Shown here piece by piece: positions 22,001 through 32,100 of a stretch of DNA of 64,000 nucleotides. Source of the DNA: Procambarus clarkii (lineage: Eukaryota > Arthropoda > Malacostraca > Decapoda > Cambaridae); the NCBI RefSeq assembly GCF_040958095.1, contig NC_091188.1, forward strand, positions 9,310,736 through 9,374,735. Reading direction: 5' to 3'. The translations under genes were made by a program, and so were the position numbers. The notes beneath the pieces were generated by a model. The model worked only from the letters and a program-made list of their open reading frames with translations, had not been told where the DNA came from and did not search any database. Positions within the stretch are counted from its first letter, which is position 1, and the number at the start of each line of letters is the position of its first letter.

Positions 22001-24723
22001 GTAAGCCTGGGCAAAGCCAGGCACCTTGTGAGGAGGTACAAAGCATCATGTGCATCCATAGCCTTTATTCTTCCCTCCATTCTCTTCAGGTCGTTCGGTT
22101 TTCTTCAAGGATTACCTCGATGGCACTCGAGCCCAGAGGTGTCCCTAGCAGCACACTGTTGGTGGGAGCGACCACTGGGGCTCCTGGCAACACGGTCTGT
22201 ACTGTATCTATGATTGGTTGGCTAGATTAGATGATTCGACATTTTGATGGATTTAGGGTGAGTCCTAACTACTCTTCCCAAGATTTCACTAGCTGTAGAA
22301 CCCCTAAAAGGGACTCCTGTGTCCCTGCCAGAGTGCCATCATCCAGGAACCAGATGTTGAATTCACTGGTCAGCCTGCTTGTGACCATATCAGCCATGCA
22401 GAAAAGGAAAGGGGCAAGTGGGTCTCCCTGCTGGACACCTTCTGCAGAAACAACTTCATGTTTCCCAAACAACCATATATCAACAATTCCCCAAACAATT
22501 ATATAATATATATAAATTAAAATATAAAATCAAGCATGTGACTAATTTAGCTATTTCCCAAGATAAGTCACTAATCTTATCTGCCTGAGCAAATTATAAT
22601 ACAATTTAACAAAAATATAGCATCTCTTACTTACGCTCTAATAACATCCTCAGGGTAAAATATTTGTCTAATCTTCATTTTTGGAGCTGGCCTGCCAAAG
22701 AATGGTTCATATTTAGGTGGAAAAGCTTCATAAACATCATACCACAGTGGCTTGTCATTTGGCTTCATTGCTCCAGATTTCAGCAGCCCTGTTGCCCTGA
22801 TAAAAGAAAAAATAAATATTACTATACAATGTACAGTCATAAAATACAACACAAAAGTACAAGTGGCCCATGATCAACCCGAGTAGCACTATTACTATAC
22901 AATACAGTCATAAAATACAACACAAAAGTACAAGTGGCCCATGATCAACCCGAGTAGCACTATATTAAAGACTCTGAAACCTTAAGGCAACATAATTTTT
23001 TCTTGTCAGAAGTTCATTTTAGGCTTGGTTTTGCTATAGCCAAAAATATTTCTAATCACAAATTTTTGAGGCGAGATATAAGCTTCCTATTTGTCACTGC
23101 TATTGGATTGTGGCCTTCACATAACTCCGGCGAACGTAAACAAAAATAATCACTTCACCAATCACATTATAACTTGAAAAACAACAATATAAATAATACA
23201 ATAATTATAATAATGGTTTTATAACTAATTGCATTACTGTACCATATTTTCAATTCATTCCACCAGTCATTCAATGACAATAAGCAATCTAGAGCATGGA
23301 AAAGACAACTAATCCCTTGGGATAAAACCTTAGGAAAGGAAAAAAAAAGGGCATTCATCTATACAAATAATCACTTCAGTATCTCCTACTAGGCTAATAA
23401 TAGAGATGGTGGCCCTCAGATAAATAGATGTCACTAGAGATGGTGGCTCTCAGATAAATAGATGCCACTAGAGATAGTGGCCCTCAGATAAATAGATGCC
23501 ACTAGAGATGGTGGCTCTCAGATAAATAGATGCCACTAGAGATAGTGGCCCTCAGATAAATAGATGCCACTAGAGATAGTGGCCCTCAGATAAATAGATG
23601 CCATTAGAGATGGTGGCTCTCAGATAAATAGATGCCACTAGAGATGGTGGCTCTCAGATAAATAGATGCCACTAGAGATAGTGGCCCTCAGATAAATAGA
23701 TGCCACTAGATGGTGGCCCTCAGATAAATAGATGCCACTAGAGATAGTGGCCCTCAGATAAATAGATGCCACTAGAGATAGTGGCCCTCAGATAAATAGA
23801 TGCCACTAGAGATAGTGGCCCTCAGATAAATAGATGCCACTAGAGATAGTGGCCCTCAGATAAATAGATGCCACTAGAGATGGTGGCCCTCAGATAAATA
23901 GATGCCACTAGAGATGGTGGCCCTCAGATAAATAGATGCCACTAGAGACGGTGGCCCTCAGATAAATAGATGCCACTAGAGATGGTGGCCCTCAGATAAA
24001 TAGATGCCACTAGAGATGGTGGCCCTCAGATAAATAGATGCCACTAGAGATAGTGGCCCTCAGATAAATAGATGCAAATAGATGCCCTTGGGTAAATAAT
24101 AATTCAATTTTATATTTCATTGTTGGGAGTGGGGGTGGGACAGGGAGGAAGCGAATTATCAGGGGAACGCACCAAGCCATTATGACTATATAGCACTGGG
24201 AAGGGGTCAGGATAAGGATTTGGGATGGGACAGGAGGGAATGATGCCTAACCACTTGGACGGTTAGGGATTGAACATCAACCTGCATGAAGCGAGACCAT
24301 TGCTCTACCGTCCATCTCGGGACAGGAAGCCAGAGATAAAAGCCTACCGTGTATGAATGAATACGGTAGGCTTTTATCGAGGTCCCCCCCCTCCCCAAGG
24401 CTGAATTACTGACCCCGCCCAGGATAACAACACAAGTTGCCTATCTCCTGACTACGTACTAACTGCTAGATGAACACCGGCATTGGATGAAAGGTAATGT
24501 GCCCAACCATTTCTGTCTCGCCTGGGATTCGAGCTCGGAATTCACGACTGTGCGTCGAGAACGAACCCGACTCTACTACCGGAACCCCTCAAATAATGAA
24601 CTAAATTGGTCTTCTAAAGTTCTGTTTTCAGTCTAGAGTACAAAATGACCTATAGCCTTTGACCCTTGTCGCCACCTACCTTGTAAATATTGTTCCTATC
24701 TTCTCAAAACGATTTCCTGCCAT
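18976..24723 (-). CDS. MRPS23: Mitochondrial small ribosomal subunit protein mS23, four coding exons
   Basis: mS23 is a structural protein of the mitochondrial 28S ribosomal subunit, made in the cytosol and imported. Coding exons in transcript order are 24680-24723, 22635-22796, 20194-20398 and 18976-19092. They total 528 nt and 175 residues plus TAG, with all splice signals and phases closing. The start MAGNRFEKIGTIFTRATGLL lines up with the human N-terminus ([20 protein letters not shown]). KPLWYDVYEAFPPKYEPFF and IRQIFYPEDVIRAQFYKKYG match the conserved core, and TVCQLFVKEYERLQADGNIP matches the helical part. Human MRPS23 is 190 residues. It is divergent from GATAD1, start codons 1,072 bp apart. 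Intron 1 holds a minisatellite and intron 2 a LINE. Confidence 0.94.
20194..20398 (-). CDS. MRPS23: MRPS23 coding exon 3 (residues 69-137)
   Basis: It encodes QFYKKYGSQGTARLSDKSSR, PTVCQLFVKEYERLQADGNI and then ALALEARGIYLDRSRVPPK. The acceptor is TTTGCAG and the donor GTTGGT. Confidence 0.93.
20702..20727. repeat. Perfect 26-bp palindrome
   Basis: ctatgcccaagtt is followed at once by its exact complement. It lies near the 3' end of the LINE in MRPS23 intron 2, beside a duplicated block (agttatctatgctac at about 20738 and 20821). Confidence 0.85.
20816..22500 (-). mobile_element. 5'-truncated LINE in MRPS23 intron 2, RT plus possible restriction-like endonuclease
   Basis: On minus, 22269-22472 reads EGVQQGDPLAPFLFCMADMV and FLDDGTLAGT, an RT palm with an F-L-D-D catalytic core. 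21217-22080 is open for 287 codons (LTRCLALPRLTCFLRCAPSF, VDKWDQAMLPVRLWSIGIRK, HDPKFADRACQW), a thumb and C-terminal region. 21147-21362, in another frame, carries KCPDGVTLMPWRDGKQVVWD, a Cys/Lys-Pro-Asp...Asp arrangement like the K/R-P-D-x(n)-D/E motif of restriction-like endonucleases of R2-type LINEs. The frame shifts between these parts and the 5' end is lost near 22500. The RLE assignment is an inference from motif and position; the clade was not determined. Confidence 0.75.
22635..22796 (-). CDS. MRPS23: MRPS23 coding exon 2 (residues 15-68)
   Basis: It encodes ATGLLKSGAMKPNDKPLWYD through FYPEDVIRA. The donor is placed at GC before GTAAGT, because the next GT would leave an in-frame stop. 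Confidence 0.94.
22817..22964. repeat. Recent 75-bp tandem duplication by MRPS23 exon 2
   Basis: A block containing cagtcataaaatacaacaca and tggcccatgatcaacccgag occurs twice in tandem and is nearly identical, starting about 20 bp beyond the exon 2 acceptor. Confidence 0.9.
23395..24085. repeat. Minisatellite, 34-bp unit, about 20 copies (MRPS23 intron 1)
   Basis: Tandem copies of a unit that starts gatggtggccctcagataaa and ends tagatgccactaga, with few variants (gatagtgg/gatggtgg, ggctctcag/ggccctcag). High uniformity indicates recent expansion or homogenisation. Confidence 0.95.
24355..24595 (+). repeat. SINE family C in MRPS23 intron 1
   Basis: It shares aggcttttatcgaggtcc, ctgctagatgaac, caaccatttctgtc and a tRNA-like block (gcctgggattcgagctcgg, then gtcgagaacgaacccgact) with 26305-26535. 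The block gggattcgagc resembles a B box read on this strand. Confidence 0.65.
24680..24723 (-). CDS. MRPS23: MRPS23 coding exon 1 (residues 1-14 plus 2 nt)
   Basis: This 44-nt exon encodes MAGNRFEKIGTIFT and ends AG before GTAGGTGG. It was found by comparison with the family N-terminus and the required phase. Joining it to exon 2 gives an Arg codon and continuous family-like sequence. Confidence 0.9.
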
Positions 24724-24855
24724 GTTTATTGATATCTGATGTTGGTGCTTGTTATATTGTGACTGACCACTACCGACTGTGTAGCAGACGCTCGCCTACC
24801 CAAACACCACTATGTCTCCATTTTCTATGGTGTGAGAATAATTGTATTTATTTAT

Positions 24856-24983
<128 letters not shown>

Positions 24984-25029
24984 CTAATAGGATTATTATA
25001 ATAAGAGTGTTCTCAACAATGATAAACTA

Positions 25030-25565
25030 AGTCTCAAACTTGTGCCTCAAGTCTTCTCAGGCTTGTGTCTCAAGTTTTCTCAGTCTTGTGTTTCAAGTCT
25101 TCTCATGCTTGTAGTTTTAGTCTTCTCATGCTTGTGGTTTTAGTCTTCCCAGGCTTATACCTCAAGTCTTCTTAGGCTTGTACCTCAAGTCATTGCAGCT
25201 ATGTTCCTCAAATTTGTGTTTGTTTCTCCTCAGGCGTGTGCCTGAAGTCTTCTCAGGTTTGTGCCTGAAGTCTTCTCAGGTTTGTGCCTGAAGTCTTCTT
25301 AGGTTTGTACCTGAAGTCTTCTCAGGTTTGTGCCTGAAGTCTTCTCAGGTTTGTGCCTGAAGTCTTCTCAGATTTGTGCCTCAAATCTTATCAGGTTTGT
25401 CCTTAAAAGTCTTTTCAAGTTTGTGCCTTAAATCTTTTTTAGGTTTGTGCCTCAAGTTTTCTCAGGCTTGTGCTTCAAGTCTTCTTAGGTTTTTGTCTCA
25501 AGTCTTCTCAGGATTGTGTCTCAAATCTTCTCAAATTTGTCTCTCAAATTTTCTGAAGTTTTCTC
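25030..25565. repeat. Degenerate 23-bp tandem array upstream of GATAD1
   Basis: About 22 copies of a 23-bp unit (tctcaggtttgtgcctgaag plus tct). The central copies (25250-25400) are nearly identical and the outer ones diverged. Each unit contains tcaggtttgtgcctga, which has dyad symmetry (TCAGG...CCTGA). Confidence 0.85.
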
Positions 25566-25795
25566 TGGCTTTTGCATTAAAAGAAAACGCAACTGTTGAC
25601 GCCGAGTCAGAAGCGAGCACTGACGCGACTACGACAACAACAACATACTGTACATCACCTCCATTCTGCCATCGCAGGATCGGGAGGACAAACCCTTCAT
25701 GTAACCTACACCTACTATCAAGAAGAAGAAGATTCTGCCCTCGGATTTTTTAGTTTGTTCACGCTGTTGGAACAGCTCAGCGGTGGTAGAACAGG

Positions 25796-26194
25796 ATGGT
25801 GTTCGGATTAAAACCGTCGTGTGCGAATTGTAAAATTGACGAGTCTACAATTTGGCATAAGGATGAAGATGACCATGTACTGTGCATGGACTGCTACGCT
25901 GTGGTTAACACAGTTGATCCACAGCTGACGCCGCAGAAACCACTTAAAGATGGAAATGAAGACGAACAAGATGACAAAAGAGAGGAAGACAAGATAGATG
26001 TCGATGACCACAAAGATGCTGACTCCAGTAATGGTAATGGGGGTAGAGATGACGATCAAGACGGGGACAAGGATAAAGATTCGGCAAAAGGTTCAGAAAA
26101 AAGGGAAACAAAGAGGAAGACCAGGAAAGGAAGGCAGGGTGGGAAGGGCAGCATACCGAAGGGTAAAGGAAGGCGATATATATTCAAGAAGAGC
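25796..26194 (+). CDS. GATAD1: GATAD1 coding exon 1 (residues 1-133)
   Basis: It begins MVFGLKPSCANCKIDESTIW, matching the human start MPLGLKPTCSVC, and ends IFKKS in phase 0 at GTAAGT (26195). The zinc finger and the charged linker are in this exon. Confidence 0.95.
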
Positions 26195-29100
26195 GTAAGT
26201 ATAGTACGTGTACTTTAATATTAAGCATAATGTTGATGTGAAGTTGTGGCCCTTAATATAATAATTTAATAGTAATAATTTATTGTTAGAGGACAGGCAG
26301 CCAGTGTTTATATACATGTTAGGCTTATATCGAGGTCCTCCCAAGGTCAAATTACTGACCCTTCCCAGGATGCAAGCTGACTAACTCCTGGGTACTTACT
26401 GCTAGGTGAACAGACGCATTAGGTGATATGAAATTCGTCCAACCATTTCTGTCCCGCCCGGGATTCGAACCCGAATTCTCGATCATGAGTCGAGAACGAA
26501 CCCAACTACTACTGGTACCTTCCCGGTCGCACATTATAATTATCTTACTCTTGCATTTTATAAAGACAATAATTATATTATACCCATGGCTAAGAAATCA
26601 GATAGGGTAACACACAATATATCACTCAAAGTTGTAATTAGGCTATAAGTTTGTATTCCCAGTGGCAATATTTATTTGTGATTTTTTTTTTACTGTGCAT
26701 TTTAGGTACATATTAGCTGAAGAATATAAAAGTAATACAAGTAAACCAGAATTATTCAAATTAACAGAATGCTTAACAAAGGAACAATTTGTAACAATAG
26801 CTATTTCACACATAAATTTGACCCAACCTTAAATATAATAACGGTACCAAATATATAGAGTGATAACATTGAAAATACTGTGTCCAATATTAGATTTAAA
26901 ATTGATTTTTAGATTTAAAATTGTTTGAGTTATCAAAGCACTAGCAGATCAACATTCTAAAATATTCCCCTATGCTCTTTGCCAGTTGCCTGTTATCACT
27001 CCAGTCTTAGGAAAGATTATTTTTCTAGAGTGAATTCTCAATTTTGTTCTGTACAGTTAAGGAAGAAATTTTGCTTGGAGCTGGTAATAATAATAGGTCC
27101 ACTCACCCAGAGGATAGTATAACATTAAATTACATTTTAGACATTTTTATTAAATACTGTATTTAATAAATTAATAATGACTGTCAAAGTATAGTAGTGT
27201 TATATAAATAAATTTTGTAAGGTATACAGCAAAATTAGAAATTGTCTCATTGAAATATTATATCGTTTTATGTTGTAATATACTTTCATGTGGACATAAT
27301 ACATGTATCAACTATATATTATAAGGTTATAGTCATACACAGAGAAATCACATTAATGTGATATATCAAAGAACATATCCACAGGAGCCTTGATGAGGGT
27401 TCGAACCTATGCACTAAATGTTCCCAGATGTGCTCTAGTCAACTGTACCACAACATGGTAAAGGAAGCATGTCGTGGTACAGTTGACTAGATCGTGTCTG
27501 GGGACACTCGGCACATAGGTTCAAACCCTCATCAAGGCTCCCGTGGATTTGTTATAGTCATACTTTACAATACAGTAATATAATTTGATTTAATGAATAC
27601 AAACAAAGGTGAATAATGGCTGGAATTACTGTACAGTATAAGTATTTCAGTAATTGATCATAATTAGGTTTGGATGTACTCACACACCAGGCATCCAAAA
27701 TGGTTATGCAGTTGTTCTTACAGGAAACAACAAATTTAATTAATGCAAAGTTAAAAATGTTCACCACTGAATTTGATAAATTTAAGTTAGAGAATGCTAA
27801 ATTATAAACAAAGATTTTGATTCAAATTCATGAGTGCCTTTTCGAGAAGCATTTTTTGTTTTATAAGCTATACCTGATAGAATTTTTTTTGTTATTAAAG
27901 TATAAATGGAAATTGCACAAATTACATGATTGTCCCAGTTTTGGGTGAGAGTGGTCGAGTTGAACCATCATCCCATTTGATTTAGGCCTAGTTCTTAGTG
28001 TCTAATAGCCTAGCAGAGGCACATGCCATGTGTGTTGAATTCATAGCTACAACATGTTGTAGGTGGTGTATGGTATGGTTTAGCCAAAAATTAGGAAAAT
28101 CATTCATCTTGTGGCAATTTCGGGGCTCAGTAAATGGGAGTAGTGATGAAAACATCCCTTGCCTCATCCAATTAGAGAGCCTGGCACCCCTATGAGTGAA
28201 ATAGCCCTTGTACCCCTCCTCAAAGCTGTGGTCTCCCTGTGCGACTGTGTTTACATGAGGGACCACCATGGGAAACCTTCCAGTTTATATATAGTGCTTC
28301 TACAGCTGTGCAAGAAAACTGTGTAGTAATTACCTAATTGTAGTTACAGGATAAGAGCTATGCATGTGGTGTTCCTTTCCCGTCTTCTTGGTACTCTGTC
28401 ATATGACTCTTTACAACTACTGTATTGTCAGCCCGTCCTCCAAATAAAGACCCAAAAGTGATTCCATGCACTAGCCAAACCCTCTGTTTATAAATGACAA
28501 ACGGTTTACACACAACTCACAACTGATGACGTTCGAGCATTTCCGGAACCAGTGCTTCACTGGTGAATTTTGTTTGAACTACAACGCTCTAATGCTTCAC
28601 CCATGTACTGTACTACAAATACAAATAATCGCCAACAGAACCTAAACACCTAACCTAACCTATGCCTCTATATGCACAATATGCAAATATATTATAATAT
28701 TAATTTATATTTGAGAAAATTCCCGTTTTGAATGAATGAACAGGATGTAAAAATTGATGAATGTGTCTGTGGGGTCGATCACTGAATGGAATGGGCTTGA
28801 GTCGAGGACGGGTTGGTACTGTACTAATGGTATTGACATCCACCCTTTCTCACTTAACTTGTTCCAACCATCTACTACTGTACTGTATTTGCAAAAGAGA
28901 CCTTTCTAATATTTTTTGGTACCTTTGTTTCCTTAGTTTAAATCTTAAAGCCACCTCTTGTTATTGAAGTTGTATATTTCAAGAATTGCTCTGGCTAAAA
29001 GAATCTGGCCACACGTTGCTATGGCTCAGCAACACATGTGTGTTGCTGAGCCACAGCAACGCATGTGTGTTGCTGAGCCACAGCAATGCATTTGTGTTGC

Positions 29101-32100
29101 TGAGCCACAGCAACGCATTTGTGTTGCTGAGCCACAGCAACCTTTCCCAGTCTCCCAGTCCTCCCCATCAGTGACCCCTCCTTGTCCCCTTGTCCACCCA
29201 ACCATTCCTCACTTCCCCGTCCCCTCGTCCTCCAAACCATTCACCACTCCACCGTCCCCTCGTCCTCCCTGCCATCTCCCACTCACCGGTCCCCTCATCC
29301 TCCCCACCATCCCCCACTCCCCTGTCCCCTTGTCCTCCCCATCATTCTCCATGTCCCTGTCCCCTCATCCCCAACTCCCCCGTTCCTGCGTCCTCCCCAC
29401 CATTACCCCCTCTCGTCCCCTCGTCCTCCCCACCATCCCTCACTCCCGTCCCCCTCATCCCCCCACTATTCCTCACTCCCTCCATCGATGCATTCCCAAA
29501 TGATCTGATGTTCCCATCACTGAAATATAAGAAAAATAGTTAAAAAAATGAAAAACAACGAAAAAAAATAAACTATACTCACAAAATGAACGATATGGTA
29601 AACAACACAGCTCAATTCCAATGCAATGTCACACAAAATAATTAAATCAAAATGAAAAATAAATTGAAATCTATGAAAATTCAATTTATCAATGAAATCG
29701 GAAACATTGAAATGGAATCGTAAATTAGTTACATATTTAGTATAGCGTGTGTTACTCTTATGTGCAACAGATGGCACTTTTTTAAAAAAAGCATGTTTTT
29801 ACCTGTCACAGGTGAGGCATCTATACTTATACTCACGAAATGAATGGTATAGTAAACATCACAGCTCAATTCCAATGCAATGTCACACAAAATAATTAAA
29901 TAAAAATTAAAATAAATTGAAATCTATGAAAATTCTATTTATCAGTGCTATAGGAAACATTGAAATAGAATCGTAACATATTTAGTATAGCGTATGTTGC
30001 TCTTATGTGCAACAGATGGCACTGTTTTTCAAAAACATGTTTTTACCTGTCACAGGTGTGGCATCTATATAGTAGTTATATAAACACACGCACGTATTCG
30101 AATGGATCTGTGTCAAAATTTTAAAGCTATCAGTGAAGAACTTTCGGAGATTACAGAATGTGTTGCTCTTACGTTCAACAGATGGCGCCGTTTAAAAAAA
30201 AAAAAAACGTTTTTTCCTGTCACAGGTGAGGCATGAATATAGTAGGTATATAAAAACGCGGTATATAGTAGGTATATAACAAACAGAGAAAGTGAGTGTT
30301 ACCCGGGAGCGCGCAAGAGCGATAAAATGTGTACATTCTTTTCACTTTGGTCACCTCAATTTTCATCATAGGTCTTTCATTTTGGTATCAATGTGTTCAC
30401 AATTGAATTCTCTACAGGACTAAATGCATATAAACTCCAAAAGCCCGGCGTACCACCCACAGCAAACAAAAAAAAGACATCACGTAACCCCTGTGAGTGC
30501 TAGTCAAGCACAAAAAAATGTGTATACTCTTTTCAGCTTTATATATAAGACATATAAGGTCCAAAACTGCGGCGCGCCCCCTCCCACAGCCAAGTGCGAA
30601 TGCTGAACATAGTTTTTAACGGACTACTCAACGCCGAGTCGTTACTGGACTTCCCTCCACTCTATTAAACGGATGACTCAATGCCGAGTAGTCGCCGAGC
30701 GAAAGTGTTGATCTCTAAAGTTTGTTTGCTATCTTGAGGTTATCTTGAGATGATTTTGGGGCTTAGCGTCTCCACGGCCCGGTCCTCAACCAGACCTACT
30801 TTTTGTTACACACCCCCAGGAAGCAGCCCGTAGCAGTTGTCTAACTCCCAGGTACCTATTTACTGCTAGGTAACAGGGGCATCGGGGTTAAACTTTTTGC
30901 CCATTTGTCTCCACCTCCACCAGGGATCGAATCAGGAACCTCAGGACTACGAATCCGAAGCACTGTCCACTCAGCTGTTAGGCGCCCAGTGTATATGCTT
31001 GAGACAGTTATGTCCTAGCTGTGTCTAGATACAAGTGACAGGATGAAGAACCCAGCAGGCTTTCTTCCTATTGGGGGGTGTTATACTGTACATGCTGCTA
31101 TGGTGGTAGGTTTACTCACAGGATGAGTGACAATGCCCAACAAAAACTAGCCCTCTGGGACAAAATTAAATTAATGAAATGTGATTTTTTTTATGTTAAA
31201 TGATGTGGCTGTGCCATGTGAATTTTGTGCTGCATAAATTTATGCTACACAAGAGTACTTATATAAAATTGAAATAAATACCCTCACAATGTTAAACAAC
31301 AATTATCTGTATTATCTATATATATTGGACAATAACTACTGGCCACTAAAGTTTATGAGCCAACCATTGGAAGTTCATTGTTTGCTCTTGTTAATACTTA
31401 CTGGACAGTATCTTGCTTGAGTTAAGTCTGTTAAAGTGTAACCCATTTTCATAATTTTAACACACTTTCAGTTTTAAGTTTAACCTTAAAATATGCTTAC
31501 AACCCTACCACAAAAACTTAGCCTAATAATTTTGCATGATTTTTGCTTGTTTTTTGTTAAGAAATATACATAATGTCTAATACTTTTTTAGTTCATTGCA
31601 TTGTATTTTGAGAATGTGCTGCAGGCTAAAAGCAGTTGCCAATGTAGTTCATAGTATTTTCTAACAAAAACACTTTATTTTATGTGACCAGATGTGCATG
31701 ATGTAACCAGTATCTTAGCAGTTAGGAATACTGTAGTACTATATCTGGTTTTGCTTATATTTTTTATAATGGCCAGTTTTCAGATGATAACTTGAACATA
31801 GTTCATAAATGAATGAATCTGAATTTAAAACACATGTAATGGTAAGACAACATTGCTGTTGGACAGTATAGTCCTCACTTGGTAGCTTCAGGAAACAATT
31901 TATCTTGCACAATTGCATTCACTAGGCACGCAATATGGCATTGGTTGTAGGCATCAGTAAAGTTGTTACGCTACATAGAAAGTACTGTACCCTTTACTGT
32001 ACAAGTTAATATTAAAAATTAATGTGATGTTCACTATTATTTTAAATGCAGGCCACTAAAGCACCAGCCGCAGTTGCTACCCCAGTTACTTCAGAGTACC

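Noticed and set aside
25376-25811. Frames just upstream of and overlapping the GATAD1 start
   Set aside because: They read the 23-bp tandem array and the probable 5' UTR; the conserved GATAD1 N-terminus begins at 25796 in another frame.
25808-26198. Alternative frames inside GATAD1 exon 1 on both strands
   Set aside because: They are shadows of the real exon and match no family.
28640-28662. cctaacctaacc resembling arthropod telomere repeat
   Set aside because: Only about two units are present, within ordinary intron sequence.
28958-29543. Three overlapping Pro/Ser-rich frames on plus and one on minus
   Set aside because: They arise from the 27-bp and 35-bp tandem repeats and show no conserved domain.
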